From Marmoricola sp. Leaf446 (lineage in GTDB: Bacteria; Actinomycetota; Actinomycetes; Propionibacteriales; Nocardioidaceae), in contig NZ_LMRF01000002.1 of NCBI RefSeq assembly GCF_001424755.1, forward strand, positions 438,727 to 494,248: DNA of 55,522 bases, in the 5' to 3' direction. Of this stretch, positions 27,212 to 34,773 are shown one piece after another. The notes below the pieces were generated by a model. The model made no database searches. It saw nothing but the letters and a program-made list of their open reading frames with translations, and was not told the origin of the DNA. A program made the position numbers and the translations under genes. Every line of letters begins with the position of its first letter. Position 1 is the stretch's first letter.

Positions 27212-27320
27212 GGAGCGTCATACGAGGTCGTCGCTCCCGCGACCGATGCGCATGACGTCCCGGGGCGCGTCATGCGAACGGGTGGTCGGGACGACCACCT
27301 CGTATGACGCTGCGCCCGCC
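27212..27320. repeat. 109-bp repeat, copy 2, with perfect 15-bp terminal inverted repeats
   Basis: AGCGTCATACGAGGT (27214-27228) and ACCTCGTATGACGCT (27297-27311) are exact inverse complements. Inside, CGCATGACG (27249-27257) pairs with CGTCATGCG (27268-27276) and CGACC with GGTCG, so one copy can fold as a long three-part hairpin. The following 27321-27423 is C-rich and shows nothing. Confidence 0.75.
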
Positions 27321-27423
27321 CGCAAGCCCACCCGCAGCCCCCGCCCAGCGCCCCCCGCCCGCCCGAGCGCGTGCCGCAGCAGCCGACCAGCCAGCCGTTC
27401 GGGCCAGCGGCACGAGGACCGCC

Positions 27424-28167
27424 TCAGCGACCCTGGTTGGCGACGGCCTCGGCGGCGGCGCGGGCGGCCTCGGGGTCGAGGTAGCGGCCGCCCTTCTCGA
27501 GCGGCTGGTGCTGGTCGTCGAGCTCGTAGACCAGGGGCTGGCCGGTGGGGATGTTGAGGCCGGCGATGTCCTCGTCGCTGATGCCGTCGAGGTGCTTGAC
27601 GACCGCGCGGAGGCTGTTGCCGTGGGCGGCGAGCAGCACGGTGCGGCCGGCGTCGAGGTCGGGCAGCACGTCGGACTCCCAGTAGGGCAGCATCCGGGCG
27701 ATGACGTCCTCCAGGCACTCGGTGCGCGGCAGGTCGGCACCGAGGTCGGCGTAGCGGGGGTCGCCCGCCTGCGACCACCGGTCGTCGTCCTCGATCGGCG
27801 GGGGCGGGGTGTCGAAGGAGCGGCGCCAGGTCATGAACTGCTCCTCGCCGTACTCCTCCAGCGTCTGCTTCTTGTCCTTGCCCTGGAGCGCGCCGTAGTG
27901 CCGCTCGTTGAGCCGCCAGGAGCGGCGCACCGGGATCCAGTGGCGGTCGGCGGCGTCGAGGGCGAGGTGCGCGGTGGTGATCGCGCGTCGCAGCAGCGAG
28001 GTGTGCACGACGTCGGGCAGCAGGCCGGCCTCGACGAGCTGCTCGCCGCCGGCGACGGCCTCGGCGCGGCCCTTCTCGGTCAGGGCGACGTCCACCCAGC
28101 CGGTGAACAGGTTCTTGGCGTTCCAGTCGCTCTCGCCGTGGCGGAGCAGGATCAGCGTCTGGCTCAT
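27424..28167 (-). CDS. gpmA: 2,3-bisphosphoglycerate-dependent phosphoglycerate mutase
   Basis: Glycolytic enzyme interconverting 3- and 2-phosphoglycerate. 247 residues, typical. Phosphohistidine motif [10 protein letters not shown] at the N-terminus, [30 protein letters not shown] and the second His in [16 protein letters not shown] (minus strand 28174-28179) lies 6 nt before the ATG, suggesting a leaderless mRNA. In M. tuberculosis gpm1 also neighbours senX3-regX3. Confidence 0.96.
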   Translation of the reverse strand: MSQTLILLRHGESDWNAKNLFTGWVDVALTEKGRAEAVAGGEQLVEAGLLPDVVHTSLLRRAITTAHLALDAADRHWIPVRRSWRLNERHYGALQGKDKKQTLEEYGEEQFMTWRRSFDTPPPPIEDDDRWSQAGDPRYADLGADLPRTECLEDVIARMLPYWESDVLPDLDAGRTVLLAAHGNSLRAVVKHLDGISDEDIAGLNIPTGQPLVYELDDQHQPLEKGGRYLDPEAARAAAEAVANQGR

Positions 28168-28173
28168 GGCCCG

Positions 28174-28179
28174 AGCCTA
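28174..28179 (-). promoter_or_regulatory. -10 element TAGGCT of gpmA
   Basis: Minus strand, 6 nt before the gpmA ATG; leaderless spacing. Confidence 0.5.
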
Positions 28180-28297
28180 GTGGCCGCCGCGGGCGCGCCG
28201 CCGACGTGCGTACGCCGCGCCGCCGACCCCTCAGGGGACGGCGACGCGGCGCCGGGTGCTGCACCCGATCGGGGACCCGAGCGGTCCCCGAGGAGGA

Positions 28298-28975
28298 TCA
28301 GCGGTTGAGGATGCCCAGGATCTGGTTGAGCAGGGTGGAGAGCTGGCCGAGCAGCCCGGCCAGCGGCCCGCCGTCGAGCAGGCCGGCGACGGCGCACAGC
28401 AGGTTGCCGAGCAGGTTGCCGGCGCCCGACTGGGCCACGATGTCGAGCACCACGCGCTGCAGGTTGACCTGCAGGCCCAGGATGTCGAGGTTCAGCGGAC
28501 CCAGGTCCAGGTTGAGGATGTCGCAGGCGCCGGGGGCGGCAGCCGTGGGCGCGGCGGCCGCGAGCGGGGCCGACTGGCCCCGGGTGGCCGGCGCCTGGAG
28601 GGCCGAGCCGTTGACGGACTGGACGGGCGTGGTGACCTCCTGGCTGAACGGCTTCGGCTTCCCCTTGCCGACGACGCGGCCCTGGAGGGTGCCGGTGACG
28701 GTGAGGACGCCGTCGACGACCTCGAACTTCGTGGGCGTGAACGAGCCGCGGACCTTGCGACCGTCCTCGGCGACGCCCTTGATCGGCGCCTTCATCGAGC
28801 CGAGCTGCTTCTCGCCGGCGACCTTCGACACCGCGGCCGACGACGAGGCCGACGGGGCGGTGGCGGCCGAGGCGGCGCCGGTGCCGGTGAGGCCCACGCT
28901 GAGCGCCATGGTGGCGGCCAGGATGCCGGTCGAGGCGGTCTTCATGAACGGGCTGATCGTGCGGTGGTGCGTCAT
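28298..28975 (-). CDS. Secreted Leu-rich protein of unknown function
   Basis: A 225-residue protein with an N-terminal signal peptide (hydrophobic core ILAATMALSVGLTG, likely cut after ASA). A polar middle part (about 45-125) resembles a small beta domain. The C-terminus from about 150 is strongly hydrophobic and repetitive in Leu/Asp/Asn (CDILNLDLGPLNLDILGL, GNLLGNLLCAVAGLLDGG), with two cysteines that could pair. Similar secreted proteins occur widely in actinobacteria without known role. GGAAGG lies about 10 nt before the ATG at 28975; an ATG ten codons on is also possible. Confidence 0.75.
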   Translation of the reverse strand: MTHHRTISPFMKTASTGILAATMALSVGLTGTGAASAATAPSASSSAAVSKVAGEKQLGSMKAPIKGVAEDGRKVRGSFTPTKFEVVDGVLTVTGTLQGRVVGKGKPKPFSQEVTTPVQSVNGSALQAPATRGQSAPLAAAAPTAAAPGACDILNLDLGPLNLDILGLQVNLQRVVLDIVAQSGAGNLLGNLLCAVAGLLDGGPLAGLLGQLSTLLNQILGILNR

Positions 28976-29178
28976 GTCAGTGGTTCCTTCCCTCCCCGGA
29001 GTCCCTCCCCGGGCTGCACTGACCGTCCCCGACGTCCGACAGGTGAAAACCCCCTCAGAACGGAAGAAAAAGGTGCACCCGAACCGCGTCAGGAACCGTG
29101 TCGTACGCCGTCCGCGCGCGCCCCGGGGGATGCCCGACGACCCCGCTCAGGGGGTGGGAAAAAACTTCGGTGAGAGCT
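28976..29178 (-). other. Gene-free spacer with AT-rich patches
   Basis: About 200 bp before the secreted Leu-rich protein gene. It has GAAAACCCCC, GGAAGAAAAAGG and GGGAAAAAAC, unusual A-runs for this DNA; they may belong to its promoter or to the T-tract of the upstream terminator. No gene is seen. Confidence 0.4.
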
Positions 29179-29201
29179 CGCGTCCCGAGGGTCGGGACGC
29201 G
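29179..29201 (-). terminator. Terminator of the lipoprotein gene
   Basis: CGCGTCCCGA (29179-29188) and TCGGGACGCG (29192-29201) form a perfect 10-bp stem 8 nt after the stop at 29209. On the minus strand a T6 run follows about 13 nt later. Confidence 0.65.
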
Positions 29202-29208
29202 CCCCGGA

Positions 29209-29802
29209 CTACGGGGAGGGGCTCTCCGAGGGGCTGGCCGACCCACTGGCCGACTCCCCGGCCGACGGGCTCGCGGACTCGCTCGGCGAGGCACTGGGGG
29301 ACGAGCCCGGGGACGAGCTGGTGGACGAGGAGGGCTCGGCCGGCGTGACGTCGGCGAACTCCTCCTCGGGGGCCACGACCGGCACGTTGATCTCGGTCTG
29401 CTGGCCGCTGCCGAACTCCAGCGTCAGACGGGTGTAGGAACCGGCGCGGATGCCCTCGCCCTCGACCGCCGCCGCGCCGCTGTCGGCGAGGTTGAGGAGG
29501 TCGTCGGCACGCAGCTCGACCGGCGCGGTCAGCTGGACCTGCACGTCCTCGCCGGTGATGCCGGTGAGCTCGTCGTCCTGGTCGAGCGAGGTGTTGACGA
29601 GGGAGGCCACGAAGGTCCCGGAGCCCTCGTCCTCGGAGACCACGACGGCCCCGAGCACGTCGACGGACGCGCCGCGGGCGTTGGCCCCGACCGCGGGCTG
29701 GTAGACCTTGTTGGTCTGCGCGCCGAAGCCGCAGGCGCCCAGGGTCGGCAGCAGCAGCACCAGGGATGCGGCGGCCAGGCGTCGTCGGACGTTCTTCGGC
29801 AT
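29209..29802 (-). CDS. Lipoprotein with Ser/Pro-rich tail
   Basis: A 197-residue secreted lipoprotein: signal LAAASLVLLLPTLGAC with lipobox LGAC. Residues about 35-150 look like a beta-sandwich domain, reminiscent of PCu(A)C/DUF461 copper-chaperone-like proteins (GTFVASLVNTS, LTLEFGSGQQTEINVPVV), but the Met/His copper ligands are not evident. The last 45 residues are a Ser/Pro/Glu/Ala low-complexity tail that would span the cell wall. ATG at 29802 marks the signal sequence. Function unknown. Confidence 0.75.
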   Translation of the reverse strand: MPKNVRRRLAAASLVLLLPTLGACGFGAQTNKVYQPAVGANARGASVDVLGAVVVSEDEGSGTFVASLVNTSLDQDDELTGITGEDVQVQLTAPVELRADDLLNLADSGAAAVEGEGIRAGSYTRLTLEFGSGQQTEINVPVVAPEEEFADVTPAEPSSSTSSSPGSSPSASPSESASPSAGESASGSASPSESPSP

Positions 29803-29849
29803 GGGGGGCGGGTCCTCTCGCGATCCGGCAGGCGCGGTGAGCCTATCGC

Positions 29850-30599
29850 TCAGCGCGCGATGCCTGCGGTCAGGGCCGTCCAGACCATCGCGGCCAGCAC
29901 CCCGACGGTCAGCACGACGGTCGCGACGAAGAGCTTCGGGGCGCCGGTGCGCAGCGCGATCCGCAGTGGCAGGTGGCGGACCGTGCCCCGGTTGTCGGTC
30001 ACCAGGTCGGGCAGCGCGACCAGGAAGTGCACCAGCACGCCGAGCACGGCGGCGAGCACGGCGAACTGGGTGACGGGCGCGCTGCCCTCGGCCTCGCGTC
30101 CCCACCCGCCGTAGCTGACGAAGGCCGTCAGCAGCGCGAAGGTCACAGCCCACCCGACGAAGGACAGGGGGGTGCGGTGCAGCCAGCGGTCGTGGACCAC
30201 CCCGACGACGAAGGTCGCGAGCAGCACCAGGCCGGCGACGATGCCGTTCTGGAGCGACAGCGGGACCGCGAGGAGCAGCAGCACGGCCAGGGCGTACGTC
30301 GCGTCCCCGCGGACCACCGCCCCGGAGGCGAGCGGCTTGCCCGACGCCTGGGTCTGGGTGTCCTCGGCCACGTCGAGGAGGTCGTCGACCAGGCCCAGCG
30401 CGAGCTGGACGACGAGCACGGCGGCCGCGCTGACCAGCCACTCCCGCGGCGGCCGGCCCATCAGCGCCACCAGCAGGCCCACCACCAGGGCGATCGCCAG
30501 CGCCTGGCGGGGATGGGTGGCGCGGAGCAGCGCGCGGAGCTGGCCGCGGCGCGAGGTGGAGGGGCTGGTGGCGTCGGGAGTCGCGACCGAGGTGCTCAT
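29850..30599 (-). CDS. UbiA-family prenyltransferase
   Basis: A 249-residue membrane protein with about seven hydrophobic helices. The first Asp-rich motif reads DDLLDVAED (pattern N/D-D-xx-D-xxx-D) and the second region PDLVTDNRGTVRHLPLRIA fits the UbiA D-xxx-D. Family members attach prenyl chains to aromatic or other acceptors; the acceptor is unknown and no quinone genes are adjacent. The first Asn is Asp here. GATACT stands 7 nt before the ATG (minus strand 30607-30612). Confidence 0.8.
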   Translation of the reverse strand: MSTSVATPDATSPSTSRRGQLRALLRATHPRQALAIALVVGLLVALMGRPPREWLVSAAAVLVVQLALGLVDDLLDVAEDTQTQASGKPLASGAVVRGDATYALAVLLLLAVPLSLQNGIVAGLVLLATFVVGVVHDRWLHRTPLSFVGWAVTFALLTAFVSYGGWGREAEGSAPVTQFAVLAAVLGVLVHFLVALPDLVTDNRGTVRHLPLRIALRTGAPKLFVATVVLTVGVLAAMVWTALTAGIAR

Positions 30600-30787
30600 G
30601 CTGGGCAGTATCGACCACCGGGCCCGCGCGCGTCACGGATCACCGCAACCGGGCGCCCGCCGAGCGCCCCCGGCCGTCGCACTGCTCGACCCCCGCGCGC
30701 GCAGGACATACGAAATGCGGATCTGTCAAGCCCTGAAAGCGGCCCTGACCTGCACAAACGCAGGAAAGGGGACCCCGGCAACCGTGT

Positions 30788-30793
30788 TAGACT
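30788..30793 (+). promoter_or_regulatory. -10 element TAGACT of carD
   Basis: A good -10 followed by a leader of about 20 nt with AAAGGGG as ribosome site 10 nt before the ATG. The upstream sequence 30600-30787 holds no gene; no clear TTGACA is seen. Confidence 0.5.
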
Positions 30794-30820
30794 GGTCACC
30801 TCGAAAGGGGAACACAACAT

Positions 30821-31306
30821 ATGACTTTCACTGTCGGCGAAACGGTCGTCTACCCCAACCACGGGGCGGCTGTCATCGAGAACATCGAGATGCGCACCAT
30901 CAAGGGCGAGGAGAAGCAGTACCTCGTGCTGCGCATCGTGGCCCAGCAGGACCTGGTCGTCCGCGTCCCCGCCTGCAACCTCGACCTGGTCGGCGTGCGC
31001 GACGTGGTCGACAAGGCCGGTCTCGACCGCGTGTTCGAGGTGCTCCGGGCCGTGGTGCCCGACGAGCCGACCAACTGGTCGCGTCGCTACAAGGCCAATC
31101 TGGAGAAGCTCCACTCCGGCGACGTCATGAAGGTGGCCGAGGTCGTCCGCGACCTGTGGCGCCGCGAGCGCGACCGGGGCCTGTCGGCCGGCGAGAAGCG
31201 GATGCTCGCCAAGGCCCGCCAGATCCTCGTGTCCGAGCTGGCGCTCGCCGAGCACACCAACGAGGACAAGGCCGAGACGATCCTCGACGAGGTGCTGGCC
31301 TCCTAG
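30821..31306 (+). CDS. carD: CarD-family transcription regulator
   Basis: A 161-residue RNA-polymerase-binding protein that stabilises open promoter complexes, especially at rRNA genes. N-terminal CarD/TRCF domain ([20 protein letters not shown]) and C-terminal helical DNA-binding part with [15 protein letters not shown]. Length and sequence match mycobacterial CarD. It heads the conserved order carD, ispD, ispF, cysS, rlmB (Rv3583c-Rv3579c), although gene orientation is rearranged here. Confidence 0.96.
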   Translation: MTFTVGETVVYPNHGAAVIENIEMRTIKGEEKQYLVLRIVAQQDLVVRVPACNLDLVGVRDVVDKAGLDRVFEVLRAVVPDEPTNWSRRYKANLEKLHSGDVMKVAEVVRDLWRRERDRGLSAGEKRMLAKARQILVSELALAEHTNEDKAETILDEVLAS

Positions 31307-31326
31307 GCCCAGCCCCACCGTCACCA

Positions 31327-31365
31327 CGACGAGCCCCCAGGACCCCCGGTCCCGGGGGCTCGTCG
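31327..31365 (+). terminator. carD terminator
   Basis: CGACGAGCCCCC (31327-31338) pairs perfectly with GGGGGCTCGTCG (31354-31365); an inner 5-bp stem GGACC/GGTCC extends it. Confidence 0.8.
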
Positions 31366-31384
31366 CGTCCCGGCCCCGGCGGCC

Positions 31385-31390
31385 TAGGCT
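31385..31390 (+). promoter_or_regulatory. -10 element TAGGCT, probable leaderless promoter
   Basis: Exactly 7 nt before the ATG at 31398. Confidence 0.5.
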
Positions 31391-31397
31391 CGCGGCC

Positions 31398-31988
31398 ATG
31401 ACCGACTGGCCGTACGACGACGAGCCGGACCCGCCGCTGGGGCTGGTCCCCGTCGAGGGGCGCGGCTCGCTGCCGTTCGCGCTGGTGCACGGCGAGTCCC
31501 TGCTGGCCGCGGCGTCCTGGGCGCTGACCACCGCAGGTGCGACGCTCTACGACCTGGCGGTGCCGTTCGAGCAGGTCCGCGAGCGGGGCCTCGACCTCGT
31601 CGTCCACGACCCGCTGTGCCCGCTGACCCCGGTCGAGTTCCTCCTCGAGGCCATCGCGCTGGCCCGCTCCACCGGCGCGGTGGTGGTCGGCGTGCGTCCG
31701 GTCACCGACACCGTCAAGCAGTACGACGCGCCGCCGGACGGTCGGCTCCGGCTCGGCGCGACCGTCGACCGCGACGGTCTCGTCGCCCTCGCCTCGCCCG
31801 TGGTGCTCCCGGCGGCCGTGCTGGCCGCGCTGGACGACCTCGACACCGACGACCTGGCCGGCCTCGTGGCGGGGCTGTCCCGCCGCTTCCCGGTGCGTCA
31901 CCTCCCGGCGCCGGCCCTGGCCCGTCGGGTCGCCGACGAGGCCGACCTCGAGGTGCTGGCGGCCCTCAGCGCCACCCGCGGCGCGTAG
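31398..31988 (+). CDS. IspD-like protein lacking the nucleotide-binding motif
   Basis: A 196-residue protein that aligns by eye with the second half of IspD cytidylyltransferases: HDPLCPLTP (70-78) for HDAARPLT, GAVVVGVRPVTDTVKQ (93-108) for the substrate-binding P-x-x-DTxK motif, and ATVDRDGLVALASPV for the TPQ region. It lacks the N-terminal LLAAGxGxR...K motif that binds CTP, and the NxKxT motif near the C-terminus, so it should not work alone. It stands between carD and ispD, ending 5 nt from the convergent ispD, which has lost the DTxK motif. Role unknown: partner, regulator or relic. Confidence 0.65.
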   Translation: MTDWPYDDEPDPPLGLVPVEGRGSLPFALVHGESLLAAASWALTTAGATLYDLAVPFEQVRERGLDLVVHDPLCPLTPVEFLLEAIALARSTGAVVVGVRPVTDTVKQYDAPPDGRLRLGATVDRDGLVALASPVVLPAAVLAALDDLDTDDLAGLVAGLSRRFPVRHLPAPALARRVADEADLEVLAALSATRGA

Positions 31989-31993
31989 GTCGC

Positions 31994-32695
31994 TCAGTCG
32001 CCACGGCCGGCGGCGACCAGCTCGGCGGCCAGCGCCAGGTCCTCGGGCCAGGTCACCTTGAGGTTGCCGGTGTCGCTGGGCACGCCGACGACCGTGAGCT
32101 CGGTGTAGCGCTCGAGGCAGGCGGCGGTGTCGGTGCCGACGAAGCCGTCGGCCCGCGCCTGCCGGTGGGCGGCGAGCAGGTCGGGGGCGCGGAAGGCCTG
32201 CGGCGTCTGCACGGCCACGACGTCGGGGGCGGGGCGGCCGTCACGCCCCAGGAGCGCGGGCACCCGGGTGACGGGCAGCGCGCCGCCGTGCTCCACCGCC
32301 GCCTCGACGACCGCGCGCCACAGCGCGGGCGTGGCCAGCGGCCGGGCGGCGTCGTGGATGGCGACGACGTCGAGCTCGCCGGCCTCGACGTCGGGGGCGA
32401 GCACCTGCAGCGCCCGCCACTCCGAGTCGTGGCGCGCCTCGCCGCCGTCGACGACCCAGAGGTCGTGGGGGCCCAGGTGGGGGGCGACCGCCTCGCGGAC
32501 GGCCTCGGTGTCCTCGGGGCGGACGACGAGCACCACCCGGTGGACGCCCTCGACGGCCAGCACGGTGCGCACCGACCACACCAGGACGGGCACGCCGACC
32601 AGGTCGAGCAGCACCTTGTTGCGGTCGGCGCCGACGCGCGTGCCGGACCCGGCGGCCAGCAGCACGGCGGCGGTGCGCGGCGGCGGGGCGGTCAC
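31994..32695 (-). CDS. ispD: 2-C-methyl-D-erythritol 4-phosphate cytidylyltransferase
   Basis: Makes CDP-methylerythritol from MEP and CTP in the non-mevalonate isoprenoid pathway. 233 residues. CTP motif LLAAGSGTR (12-20) with K27, R88 and S91 in GGEARHDS, HDAARP (114-119), TPQ (164-166) and NLKVT (211-215) are present. The usual substrate motif with DTxK reads PVTRVPALL (141-149), an odd loss. GTG at 32695 overlaps the upstream hydrolase stop (GTGA). Last gene of the ispF-yqgE-hydrolase-ispD minus-strand operon. Confidence 0.9.
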   Translation of the reverse strand: MTAPPPRTAAVLLAAGSGTRVGADRNKVLLDLVGVPVLVWSVRTVLAVEGVHRVVLVVRPEDTEAVREAVAPHLGPHDLWVVDGGEARHDSEWRALQVLAPDVEAGELDVVAIHDAARPLATPALWRAVVEAAVEHGGALPVTRVPALLGRDGRPAPDVVAVQTPQAFRAPDLLAAHRQARADGFVGTDTAACLERYTELTVVGVPSDTGNLKVTWPEDLALAAELVAAGRGD

Positions 32696-33624
32696 GAGGC
32701 GACGTCGCGGCTCGGGGCCGACGCGGCGGCCGCGGCGTCGCCGGGCAGCGCGTGCCCGGCGTACGGGCGGAGCAGCCCGACCAGGGTCGCGGAGACCAGC
32801 GCGTCGCGTTCCAGCGGCAGCATGTGGCCGGCGCCCGGGGCGACGGTGAGCGTCGCGCCGGGGATCCCCTCGGCCAGCACCCGGGCGTGGGCGGGCGGCG
32901 TGAGGACGTCGCGGCTGCCGACCAGCACGTGGGTGGGGATGCCGGCGAACCGCTGCAGCGCGGTGGCGCGGTCGTGGCGCAGGCAGTCCTCGTAGTAGCC
33001 GACCACGGTCGCGCCGGGGCAGCTGATCAGGCCCTCGACCGCCAGCGCGATGTCGCCGAGCCGGACCGGGGTGCCGAAGAGCAGGGTGCGCATCACCAGC
33101 CGCTCGGTGATCGGCGCCCGGCGGCGGGCGCGGCGCGAGAGCGTCATCGAGCGCAGCGCGAGCATGCGGGGGATCTGGGAGCGGACCAGCGGGCCGACGT
33201 CGGGCAGGCCGAGGGTGACGGTGTCGAGGTCGCCCGAGGAGGTGGAGACCAGCGCCACCCCGACGACGCGCTCGAGGAGGTCGGGCCGCTGCTCGGCCAG
33301 CTCGAGCAGCGCCATGCCGCCGATGGAGTGGCCGGCCAGCACGAGCGGTCCGGTGGGGGCGAGGTGGTCGACGAGGTCGCCCCAGTCGCGGGCCAGCAGC
33401 TCGATCCGGGCGCCGGCACGGGTCACGTCGGAGGAGCCGCCGTGGCCGCGGTGGTCCCAGGTGACGATCCGGATGCCGTGGCCGTGCTCGGCCAGCAGGT
33501 CGCGCACCTGGTACTGCCAGTCCTGCTGGTTGAGCGTCCAGCAGTGGGCGAGGAACACGGTCACGGGGGCGTCGTCGGGGCCGTACGTCGTGACGTCGAG
33601 CCACAGGCTGTCGCGGGTGCGCAT
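32692..33624 (-). CDS. Alpha/beta-fold hydrolase
   Basis: A 310-residue serine hydrolase: oxyanion region LAHCWTLNQQDW, WDHRGHGGSS, nucleophile elbow GHSIGGMA, acid in VLVGSRDVLTPP and catalytic His in GAGHMLPLE. Broad family (esterases, epoxide or haloalkane hydrolases); substrate unknown. Lies between yqgE and ispD in one operon, overlapping ispD by 4 nt. Confidence 0.9.
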   Translation of the reverse strand: MRTRDSLWLDVTTYGPDDAPVTVFLAHCWTLNQQDWQYQVRDLLAEHGHGIRIVTWDHRGHGGSSDVTRAGARIELLARDWGDLVDHLAPTGPLVLAGHSIGGMALLELAEQRPDLLERVVGVALVSTSSGDLDTVTLGLPDVGPLVRSQIPRMLALRSMTLSRRARRRAPITERLVMRTLLFGTPVRLGDIALAVEGLISCPGATVVGYYEDCLRHDRATALQRFAGIPTHVLVGSRDVLTPPAHARVLAEGIPGATLTVAPGAGHMLPLERDALVSATLVGLLRPYAGHALPGDAAAAASAPSRDVAS

Positions 33625-33651
33625 GGTCGTCTCGGGTGTCCTCTCCGGGCC

Positions 33652-34203
33652 CTAGTTGAGGCTGGCGTCCTCGGGCATGGTGGCCAGCATGGCGACCGCG
33701 CCGGGCTGACGTCGCAGCACCTGCCGCCACAGCGTGTCGGGGCTGGTGCTGAACAGGTCGTGCTCCTCGGCGGGCGCCAGGTGCCAGCTGCCCTCCTCGA
33801 TCTCGCGGTCGAGCTGGCCGGCGCCCCAGCCGGCGTACCCGGCGTACACGCGGACCGCCGAGACGAGGCCGACGTAGTCCTCCGCGGGGCGGTCGAGGTC
33901 GACCACCCCGATCGTGGGGGTGAGCGGCTGCCAGGCGTCGGGGCGGCGCGACCCGGAGAGCCGCGCGAGCGCCAGCGCCGCGTTGCCCTCGACGGGGCCG
34001 CCGGAGAACAGCACCTGCGGGGCGGTGGTGACGTCGGACCACGCGCTCAGCACCTCACCCACCGGGGTGGCCGAGGGGCGGTTGAGGATCACGCCCAGCG
34101 AGCCGTCGTCGTCGGAGTCGACGACCAGGACCAGCGACCGGGCGAAGCTGGGGTCCTGCAGGGTCGCCGAGGAGATCAGGAGCGATCCACGGGCGGGCTG
34201 CAT
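33652..34203 (-). CDS. YqgE/AlgH family protein
   Basis: A 183-residue protein of the UPF0301 family: RGSLLISSATLQDPSFARSLVLVV, GVILNRPS, FSGGPVEGN and YAGYAGWGAGQLDREI are family signatures. Function uncertain (linked to alginate regulation in Pseudomonas). ATG at 34203 is preferred because family homology begins there; a GTG at 34218 would add five residues. Gap of 31 nt to ispF upstream. Confidence 0.93.
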   Translation of the reverse strand: MQPARGSLLISSATLQDPSFARSLVLVVDSDDDGSLGVILNRPSATPVGEVLSAWSDVTTAPQVLFSGGPVEGNAALALARLSGSRRPDAWQPLTPTIGVVDLDRPAEDYVGLVSAVRVYAGYAGWGAGQLDREIEEGSWHLAPAEEHDLFSTSPDTLWRQVLRRQPGAVAMLATMPEDASLN

Positions 34204-34234
34204 GGTCCATCGTTGCACCTGCGGGCGGCCGAGG

Positions 34235-34723
34235 TCAGGGGGAGCGGACCAGCAGAGCGGTGGCGAACGCGGCGAGGCCCTCGCCGCGGCCGGTGAGACC
34301 GAGGCCGTCCGTGGTGGTGGCGGTCAGCGAGACGTCGAGGTCGTGGCGCTCGCGCAGCCCCTGCTCGGCCTCGGCGCGACGCGCGGAGAAGCGCGGTCGG
34401 TTGCCGACGAGCTGGCAGGCGACGTTGACGACCTCCCAGCCGGCGGCGTGGACGCGACGCAGCGCCTCGGCGAGCAGGTCGTCGCCGGGGGCACCGGACC
34501 AGCGGGGCTCGGAGGTGCCGAAGTTGCTGCCCAGGTCGCCCAGCCCGGAGGCCGAGAACAGCGCGTCGCAGATCGCGTGCAGCACCACGTCGCCGTCGGA
34601 GTGGCCCTCCGGCCCGACCTCCTCCTCGGGCCAGTGCAACCCGGCGAGGTGCATGGGGCGACCGGCGACGAGCCGGTGGACGTCGGTGCCGAGACCGGTG
34701 CGCAGGCCTGAGGGGTGGGTCAC
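34235..34723 (-). CDS. ispF: 2-C-methyl-D-erythritol 2,4-cyclodiphosphate synthase
   Basis: Next-but-one step after IspD in isoprenoid synthesis, releasing CMP to form the cyclic diphosphate. 162 residues, trimeric family. Metal ligands in GTDVHRL and GHSDGDVVLHAICDALFSA; C-terminal TDGLGLTGRGEG. GTG at 34723 with CACAAT (minus strand 34730-34735) 6 nt upstream. First gene of the operon that also carries ispD. Confidence 0.95.
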   Translation of the reverse strand: MTHPSGLRTGLGTDVHRLVAGRPMHLAGLHWPEEEVGPEGHSDGDVVLHAICDALFSASGLGDLGSNFGTSEPRWSGAPGDDLLAEALRRVHAAGWEVVNVACQLVGNRPRFSARRAEAEQGLRERHDLDVSLTATTTDGLGLTGRGEGLAAFATALLVRSP

Positions 34724-34729
34724 GGGGAC

Positions 34730-34767
34730 ATTGTGCTCGCGACGTGCGCCCGCCGGGGTGCGACCAT
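34730..34767. promoter_or_regulatory. Compact divergent promoter region of ispF and the molybdoenzyme
   Basis: CACAAT (minus, 34730-34735) and GACCAT (plus, 34762-34767) each lie 6 nt before the divergent GTG codons at 34723 and 34774. The whole regulatory space is 50 bp. Confidence 0.4.
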
Positions 34768-34773
34768 GGCGGG

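Noticed and set aside
27246-27557. Short frames across the phoU-gpmA spacer
   Set aside because: They run through the repeats and the antisense of gpmA, with no ribosome site or recognisable product.
30600-30787. Riboswitch or RNA gene before carD
   Set aside because: No known motif or strong helix was found; it looks like an ordinary promoter region.
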